From assembly GCA_934163035.1 (NCBI GenBank), contig CAKPJX010000001.1:62001-126000 (forward strand): a stretch of DNA of 64,000 bases, in the 5' to 3' direction. Source of the stretch: an uncultured Bacilli bacterium. Lineage in GTDB: Bacteria > Bacillota_I > Bacilli_A > RF39 > UBA660. A model generated the notes under the pieces. It had not been told where the DNA came from and searched no databases. It saw only the letters and a list, made by a program, of their open reading frames with translations. Of the stretch, positions 55,843 through 64,000 are shown in pieces. Every line of letters starts with the position of its first letter. The stretch's first letter is position 1. The position numbers and the translations under genes were made by a program.

Positions 55843-57168
55843 TTAATTATTTAAAACATATATATCATAAATACTAACAGAGTCAATCTTCTTACCATGT
55901 TCAATAACATACCTTATAACAGCTTTATCAGATTGATTTTCACTTTTTAATTCATTTGGATTAACAAAAAACAGTGCCTCTTTCATTTTCTTAACTGAAG
56001 TAAGTAACTTTTTACTACCATCATGGCCCCAATTTCCCATATTAAGCATATCAGTATAAGTAATAGGAACATCATTAATTATTTTAAAATAATAACCGTT
56101 AGAATCCAAAAACATAAAGTCTTTGTCTTTGTTTTTATTAATATATTTATTAACCTTCTTAGTAATACTTAGACTCCCACTAGATATTACCCGATATTGA
56201 AAATGGGAAAGATTATTAGGATAAACAATATTAGAATTATAATTAATAATAAATAAAAATATTGATATACAAACAACTGAACCAATCATAAATAACATAT
56301 AATTTAACTTAACATCAATATTTTTACAATAAGCAAGGCAGAATAAAAATATTATAAATAAAACTTGAAAATGGCTCACATCAAAAAGTGGAATTGCCAT
56401 AGAGTAAAAACATAAAGCATAGCAATACACAATTTCTTTGCGATCCCTAACTATAAAGTAAATAGTAAATACCGTTAGTACAATTGTCAAAATAAACCAA
56501 ATACTTAAAATATTGCCATTATCCGATGCAAAATCAAAAAGTCCAAAAAAACATAGATCCAAGAATTGTATAAATGAATTTGAAAATATCAAATAAGAAA
56601 TAAAAACTATACAAGGAATCAATAAACCAATACATCTTTTTAAAATCAAATCTTTATCCTTTATATAGAACAAACTTGGTATAATCAAAAACACTCCAAC
56701 ACTTTGCTTTGTTAAAATACAAAGTCCAATTATAAATCCAATTATATAGTCTTTATATTTGTAATCACTTTCTTTTTCGAACCAAATTATACTAATTAAA
56801 AGAAATAATAAAAGCAAATTATATCCCGGCCAAAAACATGAAGCTGGAAAAAAGAAAAAAGTAATTAAAAACCACATTCTGTCACCAATAAGATCAAATA
56901 ATAATTTACAACACCACGTAATTAAAACAGCCTGAAAAACATGAAAAACGAGAATATTAGAACCAAATATAAAAAATGGTAAAGCCATCAAAAATGGATA
57001 AAACGGGGTAATAACCATATTGAAATCTTTATATGGAAATAAACCACTATAAATATTATGAGAAAAGCCATAACACCAAATTTCATCAAGATCTACAGGA
57101 AATATTATTAAATTAAAAAACAGTATTATCAAAAAAATAATTAAATACTTTATATTTTTTTTCACCAT
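55843..57168 (-). CDS. Polytopic GT-C-like membrane protein (array member A)
   Basis: 441 residues from ATG 57168 (AGGATG upstream). About 11-12 membrane helices. The first outer loop LDEIWCYGFSHNIYSGLFPYKDFNMVITPFYP has the acidic residues and the Y-x-D-F-x-x-x-x-x-P pattern of GT-C/GT39-type glycosyltransferases. Later motifs are ILTKQSVGVFLIIPSLFYI and FLDLCFFGLFDFASDNGN, with a soluble C-terminus (KKIDSVSIYDIYVLNN). Probably moves a sugar from a lipid carrier to a wall or surface glycan; acceptor and donor are unknown. One of four paralogs between divIB and ftsA. Confidence 0.75.
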   Translation of the reverse strand: MVKKNIKYLIIFLIILFFNLIIFPVDLDEIWCYGFSHNIYSGLFPYKDFNMVITPFYPFLMALPFFIFGSNILVFHVFQAVLITWCCKLLFDLIGDRMWFLITFFFFPASCFWPGYNLLLLFLLISIIWFEKESDYKYKDYIIGFIIGLCILTKQSVGVFLIIPSLFYIKDKDLILKRCIGLLIPCIVFISYLIFSNSFIQFLDLCFFGLFDFASDNGNILSIWFILTIVLTVFTIYFIVRDRKEIVYCYALCFYSMAIPLFDVSHFQVLFIIFLFCLAYCKNIDVKLNYMLFMIGSVVCISIFLFIINYNSNIVYPNNLSHFQYRVISSGSLSITKKVNKYINKNKDKDFMFLDSNGYYFKIINDVPITYTDMLNMGNWGHDGSKKLLTSVKKMKEALFFVNPNELKSENQSDKAVIRYVIEHGKKIDSVSIYDIYVLNN

Positions 57169-57177
57169 CAACACATC

Positions 57178-58560
57178 CTATTTTTTATAATATATATCAT
57201 ATCCATAAACACTATCAATTTTTTTACTGTGTTCAATAATATAATCAACAAGTTCTATATCAAACTGTGACATTTTAGAGGATTCTTCTTGATGATAATA
57301 AGCAACATCAACTATAAAATACACATCATTCATATTTTTAACTTTTTTTATCATCTTAGCTGTACCATTATATCCATAATTACCATAATTTAATATTGTA
57401 AAATAGTTAGTTTTTTCCTCTTGAATAATCTGTAACCACGCAAAAGATGAAGATATAAAATATGTATTTCCTTTTTCCCTATAAGTAGAATATAAGTTAT
57501 TAGCATCTTTTAAGTTTTTCTTACGTTCACGATTAGATAAATAAAATTTAAAATTATTAAGATCATAAGTAACAAATATAGAACTCCCCTCTTTAACAAA
57601 AGATACAAAAACAAAAAGAAAAAAAATTGCTACCACAACTAAAGAAAGGTTTCTAAAATATTGGTCTGGCACCTTATTATTCTTTGAAATAAAAAGTAGA
57701 CTAAAGAAAAGTAAATAAGTACATAGATGAGAAAATGAAACATTTGGAAATACAATAATAAAAGCTAAAACAACAAGCCAATATACAAGATTATCCTTCT
57801 CTTTCAAAAGCAAAAAAACAGAATATAGAAACATACAAAGTAAAATCAAAAACTTAAATGAAAAAACTACAGAATTACTTTTTGCAAAATCAAAAAGTCC
57901 TAGGAAACATAAGTCTACAAATTGATATAAAGAATTAGTTATAATCAAATATAGCAAAAAAATAAGGCAAGGAATAAGTAAACCTAATAGTCTTTTAAAT
58001 AACTTATTTTTATCTTTAAAACACATAAAAATACTAGGTAATATTAAAAAAAACCCAGTTGTATACTTAGTAAGTAAAAAGCAACCTAAAACCACTCCAA
58101 TAATATAATCGTTTTTTTTAAACTTTTCCAAATAAAGTAACAAAACCGTTAAGAAAAACAGAAAGAAATTATAAGATGGTGCAAAATTAAGAAATGCAGG
58201 AAATGACATAGCAACTATAAAAATCCAAGCACGCTCAGAATACATCTTATAAATTAAACAAAACGTCGCCGTTACTAGTAAAGATTGTTCAATTAAAAAA
58301 ACAATATTATCATGAGAAAAAAGTACTAACCCAATAGACATAATAAAATTATAAAGTGGCGGAATAATCATCGTAAAATCCCTATAAGGTATTTGCCCTT
58401 TCGCAATAGAATAACTAAACCCATAATTCCATATAGCATCCCATGTATTAACATAAGAACCCAAAAGTAAAAGAACACCAAACGAAAAAATAAATACAAA
58501 TAAAGAATATAATACTAATTTTTTATTATTTTTAATTTTACCACAAATACTGCTAACCAT
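57178..58560 (-). CDS. Polytopic GT-C-like membrane protein (array member B)
   Basis: About 460 residues from ATG 58560. Same family: VNTWDAIWNYGFSYSIAKGQIPYRDFTMIIPP, LLTKYTTGFFLILPSIF, FVDLCFLGLFDFAKSN, and C-terminal NYGNYGYNGTAKMIKKVKNM. A longer open frame to 58674 exists, but its first 38 codons are a relic of the divIB 3' end (see separate entry). ATG 58560 corresponds to the start of member D. The AAGGAG found before member D has decayed here, so translation may be weak or coupled to the relic frame. Confidence 0.7.
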   Translation of the reverse strand: MVSSICGKIKNNKKLVLYSLFVFIFSFGVLLLLGSYVNTWDAIWNYGFSYSIAKGQIPYRDFTMIIPPLYNFIMSIGLVLFSHDNIVFLIEQSLLVTATFCLIYKMYSERAWIFIVAMSFPAFLNFAPSYNFFLFFLTVLLLYLEKFKKNDYIIGVVLGCFLLTKYTTGFFLILPSIFMCFKDKNKLFKRLLGLLIPCLIFLLYLIITNSLYQFVDLCFLGLFDFAKSNSVVFSFKFLILLCMFLYSVFLLLKEKDNLVYWLVVLAFIIVFPNVSFSHLCTYLLFFSLLFISKNNKVPDQYFRNLSLVVVAIFFLFVFVSFVKEGSSIFVTYDLNNFKFYLSNRERKKNLKDANNLYSTYREKGNTYFISSSFAWLQIIQEEKTNYFTILNYGNYGYNGTAKMIKKVKNMNDVYFIVDVAYYHQEESSKMSQFDIELVDYIIEHSKKIDSVYGYDIYYKK

Positions 58561-58674
58561 ATTTATACACAATCGATCACCAATATTGACCGATTCCTTT
58601 CTATCTTTTAGCCCAGTTAAAATATCATCACAATAACCAATCTGTCTAAATTTAATAAGAGAAAAATAAAACAT
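58561..58674 (-). pseudogene. Relic of the 3' end of divIB (ftsQ)
   Basis: Translation FYFSLIKFRQIGYCDDILTG-LKDRKE matches VYLTLTKFRQINYYNDVLTQ-LEDRKG at the C-terminus of the intact divIB gene at 61424. In both places the match runs to the ATG of the following array member. This shows the array grew by duplication of a unit that included the end of divIB. Confidence 0.85.
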
Positions 58675-58832
58675 ATAAGTTTTAATTTCATATAAATATT
58701 ACTTGTCTATTATAGCTACTATGTTTTTCTTTCTAAAGCCTCACTAGACATTTTTCTATCATAGTCAATGTATATCTTCTACTATTCTTAAAATAATTAT
58801 ACTAATAAAACATCAATTTGTAAAATACATAA
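58675..58832. other. Intergenic segment between array members, partly duplicated
   Basis: 158 bp without a gene. Its right half (from about 58780) repeats the sequence found between array member A and ftsA near 55790-55840 (CTATTCTTAAAATAATTATACTA and following bases, with few changes). It is therefore a copy of a 3' flank from an earlier duplication. The left half shows nothing recognisable. Confidence 0.6.
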
Positions 58833-60044
58833 TTAATTATCTAAAACATAAGCATCATACATTCCAACAGTATCAATTTTCTTCCCATAATCTAAAACGT
58901 ACCTTAGTGCCATTTTATCTGTTTGTTTTAATAAGGACAATTCACTCTCATTAACTAAAAATATAACATTCTTTTTTTTATTTATCTTAACAATTTATCA
59001 CTACCATTATATTCCCAATTACCAACATTAATTAAGGCCATATAAAGTATCTTCATATCATTAGCAATTCTAAAATAATAAGCATTTGAATTAAGAAAAA
59101 ATTTCCTATCCTTATTCTTTTTCATATAATTATTAACCTTATTAGTAAACCATATAGAACCATAATCAATAAACCTATATTCAAAGTGCTTAATCCTATT
59201 AGGGTAAATAATCTTCCCCTAAAATTAGAACCCACCATCAACAAAAATGCAAAACTAATAATAGATAATCCAAACATTTTCGGTTTAATGATATCTCTTT
59301 TTACTCTAAACAGTAACATCAATAAAAATGCTAAAAATGCAAAAGTAAAATGGTAAACTTCAAATAAAGGTATCATAATACTATAAAAAGCCAATATATA
59401 ATAATTAATTATATTTTTTCTATCCATAAATATAAAATAAATTGTAATTCCAATCATTATAATAAACAAAAATAAATAAATCGTAATTTTATTTCCATTG
59501 CCAGTAGCAAAGTCAAAAAGACCAAAGACACACAAATCTAAAAATGAATAAAAACTACCTGTAATAACTAAATATACAACAAATAAAAATATTGGAACAA
59601 TAAAGCCTAAAATTCTCTTTTTAATTTTACTAAAATCTTTAATATAATACAAACTTGGTAATAATAAACAAGCACCCACACTTTGCTTAGTTAAAACAGC
59701 TACTCCCAATACAAATCCAATTAAATAATCAGATTTACTATTTTTTTCTAAGTATATCAATAACACCAACAAATAATACAAAAATATATTATAACTAGGA
59801 AATGACACTGTAACTGGCACAAAAAAAATAGAAATAATAAACTAATTGACATAAGAAATGGATAAAACGGTGTAATCACCATATTAAAATCTTTATATGG
59901 AACAAGGCCAGAATATAGACTATGACTAAAACCATAATTCCAAATTTCATCTAAAGTAATAGGAAACAAAATAAGATTCCATAATAAGAAAGCACCAAAT
60001 AAAAACAGTCCTAAAATTATTTTTTGATTATACTTCTTAATCAT
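58833..60044 (-). pseudogene. Broken polytopic GT-C-like gene (array member C)
   Basis: Start ATG 60044 with AGGTGG upstream is normal, and the first part (LDEIWNYGFSHSLYSGLVPYKDFNMVITPFYPFLM) is closest to member A. After about residue 65, roughly 100 bp have been lost and the frame changes: 59122-59820 continues in another frame (VSFPSYNIFLYYL...LTKQSVGACLLLPSLYYI...FLDLCVFGLFDFATGNG). It shifts again near 59220 (GKIIYPNRIKHFEYRF) and again at the poly-A region near 58975, ending YVLDYGKKIDTVGMYDAYVLDN. Several independent lesions make this a true pseudogene. Confidence 0.88.
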
Positions 60045-60065
60045 TTGCCACCTCATACAATTAAA

Positions 60066-61421
60066 TTACTCTATATAATAAACCTCATAATCCCCTATCT
60101 TTTTTACCAACTTGCCATTATCAATTATATAAGTAACTGCTTCTTTTATATACTGTTGAAACTCATTTTCACTTAAATAACAACTTCTATCAATAATAAT
60201 TAACACATCACTCAAGCCACTAAGTTTTTTAATAATTTTTTTAGTACCATTATAGCCATAATTACCATAACTAGGTAAATCAAAATAAGTTATTTTTGAA
60301 TTACTTTTAATTTTATAAAAATAATTTCTTGCTCCACTTAGAAAATAGAAAACTGGCTTATTTTGCTTTTCCACATAATTATCAATTCTATTAACTTCTC
60401 TCACATAGCTATCAGAAAATATTGATAATTCAAAATTATTATAATTAATAAGTCTAGGCTTTTTCAAATAAGCACATTCTATAAATAACCATACAATTGA
60501 CATCATTGTTATAAAAATAATACAATATTTAGAAATATCCTTAGAAAAGTTAAAATCATCAAGTACCATTAAAATGAAAAGTGCTAAAAATAATGATACA
60601 TGATAATAATCAATTAAAGGATAGACACAACTGCTAAATAAAAGTACATAATAATTAGTAATGTCTTTAGGTTTTCTTATAGTTCTATAAACTAAGCATA
60701 AAAGAGCGATACTAAAAACTATTAAATAAAACATGTCATAGCAAAAATTGTCATGTCCAAAATCAAAAAGCCCCAAAAAACACAAATCAATGCATTCATA
60801 CAAATTATGAGAAAATAACAAATATATTAAACAAAATAAGACTGGAATAAAAAAACCGACTATCCTCTTTAAAACCTTTTTATAATTATTAAAAAAATAA
60901 TAAATTGATGCAAGACACAATAGTCCACCAACAGTTTGTTTAGTAATGAAGGCAAGACCCAATAAAAAGCCAATCAAATAATCAGATTTAGTATTTTTTT
61001 CACAGTATATAATAAGAACCGCAATAAATAAAAGTAAAAAATTATAGCCAGGAAATATAATCGTAGGCATTGCTATTGGAAATGGCATCAACAGTAAAGT
61101 AAAATAAAGCCAGCCTTTTTTGCCTAAGATTTTAAAAATAAAATAAGAAAAAAAAGTTAATAGAAGAGCCTGACCCAAGTAGTAACATATTATTGACTTA
61201 GAAAAGATTAAAAAAATAGAATAAAACAAAGGCGCAAACGGTAATATTACTAAGTTAAAATCAACATAGGGGATCTCTCCAATACTAACCGCATAACTAA
61301 AACCATAATTAAAATATAAATCCCCTCTTGACAAAGTATATATAAAACTAAGACAAAGAAAAAAATATGCAAAGATTAGTATATACTTTAATACCTTTTT
61401 TAAATCAAAATTAGTTGCCAT
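60066..61421 (-). CDS. Polytopic GT-C-like membrane protein (array member D)
   Basis: 451 residues, about 12 membrane helices. Family motifs: FNYGFSYAVSIGEIPYVDFNLVILPFAP (the acidic Asp-Glu of members A and C is LY here), FITKQTVGGLLCLASIYYF, CIDLCFLGLFDFGHDN, and C-terminal PSYGNYGYNGTKKIIKKL and IGDYEVYYIE. ATG 61421 lies 2 bp after the divIB stop with AAGGAGTAGAT overlapping it, so it is translated in the dcw operon. Likely the founder copy, since its junction with divIB is the one copied ahead of member B. Reaction unknown. Confidence 0.75.
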   Translation of the reverse strand: MATNFDLKKVLKYILIFAYFFLCLSFIYTLSRGDLYFNYGFSYAVSIGEIPYVDFNLVILPFAPLFYSIFLIFSKSIICYYLGQALLLTFFSYFIFKILGKKGWLYFTLLLMPFPIAMPTIIFPGYNFLLLFIAVLIIYCEKNTKSDYLIGFLLGLAFITKQTVGGLLCLASIYYFFNNYKKVLKRIVGFFIPVLFCLIYLLFSHNLYECIDLCFLGLFDFGHDNFCYDMFYLIVFSIALLCLVYRTIRKPKDITNYYVLLFSSCVYPLIDYYHVSLFLALFILMVLDDFNFSKDISKYCIIFITMMSIVWLFIECAYLKKPRLINYNNFELSIFSDSYVREVNRIDNYVEKQNKPVFYFLSGARNYFYKIKSNSKITYFDLPSYGNYGYNGTKKIIKKLSGLSDVLIIIDRSCYLSENEFQQYIKEAVTYIIDNGKLVKKIGDYEVYYIE

Positions 61422-61423
61422 AT

Positions 61424-62110
61424 CTACTCCTTAATCTGAAAATGATTACCACTATCTAAATATAATATACCCTTTCTATCTTCAAGTTGCGTTAAAACAT
61501 CATTATAATAATTAATCTGCCTAAACTTAGTAAGAGTAAGATAAACCATATTACCATCATCCATATAAAGTAAAAATCTATCCTTATCATAATCATTAGG
61601 TTGATATTCAATCTCTGATATTTTTCCTAAAATATCGTCCTCAATTCTACTCATTCCTTTTATAAATTGACTATACTTATCATTTGGAACATAATTCATT
61701 AATCTAGGAATTCTAAAAATATAATTATCGTCTACTAAAGTACTAGTCTTATCTTCAAATATAACCATATTTCTATTGTTATCTATATATAAGGGTTTGT
61801 CTTCATAAACTTTAATAACTAAAACATTAAAGAATTTCAATTTAATTTTAACATCTTCAATATATGGACTACTAATTAATTTTTTTTTCAACTTACTATA
61901 ATTAGTTAAGCAAAAACTTGGATAATTATAAATACCAGCAAGTTTTATTATATAATCATCATTTAGATAATTGGTATTTTCAATAACAATATTTTTTATT
62001 GGTAGAGTAACAAATTTATAGCACCCAAAAGAAATAGCAGTCGCTAAAGCGATTACTATTAAAAAAGGAATCAATTTAACTCTTTTTCTCTTAACTATCC
62101 TCTTTGCCAT
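61424..62110 (-). CDS. divIB: Cell division protein DivIB/FtsQ
   Basis: 228 residues: short basic cytoplasmic tail (MAKRIVKRKRVK), one membrane helix (about 13-33), POTRA domain (about 35-105: LPIKNIVIENTNYLNDDYIIKLAG...VEDVKIKLKF-like FNVLVIKVYEDKPL) and a beta domain ending LTLTKFRQINYYNDVLTQLEDRKG. It belongs to the DivIB-DivIC-FtsL complex that controls septal peptidoglycan synthesis. It overlaps or abuts murB (1 bp gap) as in many dcw clusters. Confidence 0.9.
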   Translation of the reverse strand: MAKRIVKRKRVKLIPFLIVIALATAISFGCYKFVTLPIKNIVIENTNYLNDDYIIKLAGIYNYPSFCLTNYSKLKKKLISSPYIEDVKIKLKFFNVLVIKVYEDKPLYIDNNRNMVIFEDKTSTLVDDNYIFRIPRLMNYVPNDKYSQFIKGMSRIEDDILGKISEIEYQPNDYDKDRFLLYMDDGNMVYLTLTKFRQINYYNDVLTQLEDRKGILYLDSGNHFQIKE

Positions 62111-62111
62111 A

Positions 62112-63020
62112 TTACTCCCAATTTACAAATTCTTGTTCTACTTTCAAATCTACTCCATATCTATCTTTTACCTTATCATGAACTTCATCAATTAAGCTCT
62201 TAATTTCGCTACTAGTTGCATGATTATAATTAATTATAAAATTAGCATGTTTTTCACTAACCATAGCGCCACCAATTCTTTTACCTTTAAGTCCTACATC
62301 TTCAATTAATTTACCAGCAAAATTAGAGTCCGGATTTCTAAATACAGAACCTGCTGATGGATATTCTAAAGGCTGAGACGTAATTCTTCTTTTTCTCCTC
62401 TCTTTAATAACTCCCTCTATTTTTGCCCTATCACCTTTAACTAATTTTATAGTGACCTCTAAACAAATATAATCTGGATTTTTTTTCAAAAAAGAAGTTC
62501 GATAATGAAAATCAAGTTCTTTATTTTCTAAACTTATAACTTTAAAATCAGGTGTCAAAACAGTAGCTTGAACTACAACATATCCCATATCACTTTTATA
62601 GGCACCAGCATTCATAAAAACAGCTCCACCAACAGTTCCAGGAATACCTGATGCAAACTCTAAACCTGTAAATCCTTTCTTAGCTGTCAAAAGAGCCAAC
62701 TTCATTAATGAATAACCAGCTCCAACTTTAACTTTATCCTTACCAAAAAAAGAAATTTCATTTAACTCATCAAGTTTAATAATAACTCCATTATATATTC
62801 TATCACTAAATAAAACATTAGAACCATTTCCAAGAACCTTATATTTTATAGAATTTGCTTTTAGAATTTTCAAAGTTTTAATTAAATCCTTAACACTTTT
62901 AGGATAAACAAAAGCTTTCGCAACTCCACCAGTCTTATAAGTTGTATATTTACTTAAAGGAACATTAATAATAGTTTTACCAACATTTGCTGATTCTAGT
63001 TCTTTAATTACTGCTTCCAT
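62112..63020 (-). CDS. murB: UDP-N-acetylenolpyruvoylglucosamine reductase
   Basis: 302 residues from ATG 63020 (GGTGAGGATA upstream, inside the end of murG). FAD-binding motifs YTTYKTGGVAKAFVYPKS, VLGNGSNVLFSD, ASGIPGTVGGAVFMNAGAYKSDMG and the catalytic region YRTSFLK, with GSVFRNP(D) carrying the proton-donor Ser. Type IIb-like, without the long insertion. It reduces enolpyruvyl-UDP-GlcNAc to UDP-MurNAc with NADPH. Lies between murG and divIB, the normal order. Confidence 0.96.
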   Translation of the reverse strand: MEAVIKELESANVGKTIINVPLSKYTTYKTGGVAKAFVYPKSVKDLIKTLKILKANSIKYKVLGNGSNVLFSDRIYNGVIIKLDELNEISFFGKDKVKVGAGYSLMKLALLTAKKGFTGLEFASGIPGTVGGAVFMNAGAYKSDMGYVVVQATVLTPDFKVISLENKELDFHYRTSFLKKNPDYICLEVTIKLVKGDRAKIEGVIKERRKRRITSQPLEYPSAGSVFRNPDSNFAGKLIEDVGLKGKRIGGAMVSEKHANFIINYNHATSSEIKSLIDEVHDKVKDRYGVDLKVEQEFVNWE

Positions 63021-64000
63021 TATCCTCACCAATTAACTTTCTAATTTCTTTATATATTCTAGTAGCTGAATCACTAACACCAAGTTTTCTACTATCTCTT
63101 TTCATTTTATCATAAATTATCTTATTATTAAAGAGTTTATCTATTTCCAAAATAATTTTATCAGATGAAAAATTTTTTTCTTCAATCAATACACATGCCC
63201 CATTCGTCTCCAACTCCTTAGCATTCATATATTGATGATTACCAGTTACATAAGGAGATGGAACTAATATAGAAGGAAGTCCAATAGAAGTTATTTCGCT
63301 AATAGTAGAAGCTCCAGCTCTAGAAACAATTAAATCACTGTCTTTAAGTACACTTATAAAATCATTCAAAAATGGCACTATCTTAACATTACTTGGTGTA
63401 TCTACATCTTTATATTGATCAAAATAACCATTACCAGTAACAATTAATACTTGATAATTTTTATCCCTAAACTTTGGTATTAACTCTTTAATTTTTAAAG
63501 TCATAGTACTAGATCCTAAAGAACCCATTACAATAACGACAAGTTTCCTATTTGCGGTAAATCCTAGATCAGATTTTGATCTTTTCAAAACAGTCGCAAT
63601 TTCTTCACTTCTAGGATTTCCAGTATAGACAACTTTATTTTTATCAAAATACTTAATACTATCAGGAAGTGAAACACAAACTTTATCAACGATTCTAGAT
63701 AAAAATTTATTTGAAAGGCCTGGAATAGAATTTTGTTCATGAATAACACACTTATACCCCAATTTTTTAGCCTCATATAAAACAGGAGCACTAATATACC
63801 CACCAGCGCCAATAACTATATCAGGATCAAAATCTTTTATAATCTTTTTAGCTTTAGATAAAGCAGCCATATACATCCCAACAACTTTAAAATTAGAAAA
63901 TATTTTTTCCCTATTCAAACCACGCATCGGTATCCCAACAAAATCAATACCCATTTTTGGGATAATGTCTTTTTCCATTCTATCAGTTGTACCTATATAT
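63004..64000 (-). CDS. murG: MurG, lipid II synthase glycosyltransferase (5' end outside the window)
   Basis: At least 331 residues; the frame stays open to the right window edge (YIGTTDRMEKDIIPK...), so the N-terminal GGTGGH loop is not seen. Visible MurG features: DIVIGAGGYISAPVLYEA, VIHEQNSIPGLSNKFL, VVIVMGSLGSSTM, VPFLNDFISVLKDSDLIVSRAGASTISEITSIGLPSILVPSP and NHQYMNAKELE. It adds GlcNAc to lipid I at the inner membrane face. Usual motif SQGA is replaced by GSLGSST. It overlaps murB by 17 nt. Confidence 0.95.
   Translation of the reverse strand, partial: YIGTTDRMEKDIIPKMGIDFVGIPMRGLNREKIFSNFKVVGMYMAALSKAKKIIKDFDPDIVIGAGGYISAPVLYEAKKLGYKCVIHEQNSIPGLSNKFLSRIVDKVCVSLPDSIKYFDKNKVVYTGNPRSEEIATVLKRSKSDLGFTANRKLVVIVMGSLGSSTMTLKIKELIPKFRDKNYQVLIVTGNGYFDQYKDVDTPSNVKIVPFLNDFISVLKDSDLIVSRAGASTISEITSIGLPSILVPSPYVTGNHQYMNAKELETNGACVLIEEKNFSSDKIILEIDKLFNNKIIYDKMKRDSRKLGVSDSATRIYKEIRKLIGEDNGSSN

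Noticed and set aside
58675..58780. Possible remnant of ftsA in the array spacer
   Set aside because: Only a few short stretches resemble the ftsA start; translation gives stops at once and no convincing alignment. Only the part from about 58780 is a clear duplicate.
1..64000. Mollicute-type recoding of TGA as tryptophan
   Set aside because: TGA ends several genes exactly where the next begins (for example the regulator-sensor ATGA overlap at 266-269), and conserved tryptophans use TGG. The standard bacterial code fits.

Overview
The window is a very AT-rich, low-GC Gram-positive chromosome segment with almost every gene on the minus strand. The best fit is an uncultured member of Bacillota, class Bacilli, of the reduced-genome RF39/Mollicutes-like gut type. 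The support is the base composition, Bacillus-type gene neighbourhoods (ylbJ/ylbL, lepA-hemW, yqeG-yqeH, dnaG-rpoD-trmK, murG-murB-divIB-ftsA-ftsZ), a full cell-wall division set, and TGA used as a normal stop. The lineage name is an inference.

Layout. 1-4.2 kb: a two-component regulator and sensor, a YlbL-type protease, a YlbJ-like membrane protein and two pseudopilins. 4.2-6.2 kb: a PilB/ComGA-type ATPase with a Gln/Pro-rich tail. 6.2-15.1 kb: thymidylate kinase, an HD protein, hemW, a double-HTH SpoIIID-like regulator, lepA, an M16 peptidase pair and a nucleoside phosphorylase. 15.1-21 kb: four consecutive divergent sigma-70 genes, one broken by a single-base frameshift. 21-25 kb: ftsK, efp and rpmG. 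24.9-32.6 kb: two large surface proteins (one with a vWA domain, one ending in an LPNTG sorting signal) and a class B PBP. 33-38 kb: four pilin-like genes. Two of these have no leader or start codon and share a perfect 315-bp direct repeat, with an orphan IS3-type transposase and nfo between the copies. 38-50.6 kb: GHL10-like hydrolase, DUF421 protein, trmK-rpoD-dnaG, yqeH-yqeG, polysaccharide deacetylase, a SigK-like sigma and small orphan proteins. 50.7-53.3 kb: an arginase-fold protein that has lost most metal ligands, and an NPQTS-anchored surface protein. 53.4-64 kb: a dcw cluster (ftsZ, ftsA, divIB, murB, murG) into which an array of polytopic GT-C-like proteins has expanded. One member of that array is a pseudogene, and one is preceded by a relic of the 3' end of divIB.

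How it fits together. Housekeeping is standard: division, peptidoglycan, translation, replication priming. The unusual content falls into two groups. The first is transcription: RpoD, a SigK-like factor, a SpoIIID-like regulator and the four-sigma array make six sigma loci in 64 kb. The second is the cell surface: pilins with a likely recombining repertoire, sortase substrates and a tandem membrane-enzyme family inside the division operon. The sigma array and the repeat-linked leaderless pilins are the best candidates for undescribed systems.

No tRNA, rRNA or CRISPR array was recognised. The longest gene-free stretch is about 310 bases before the transposase (33626-33936), and most of it is repeat copy 1.
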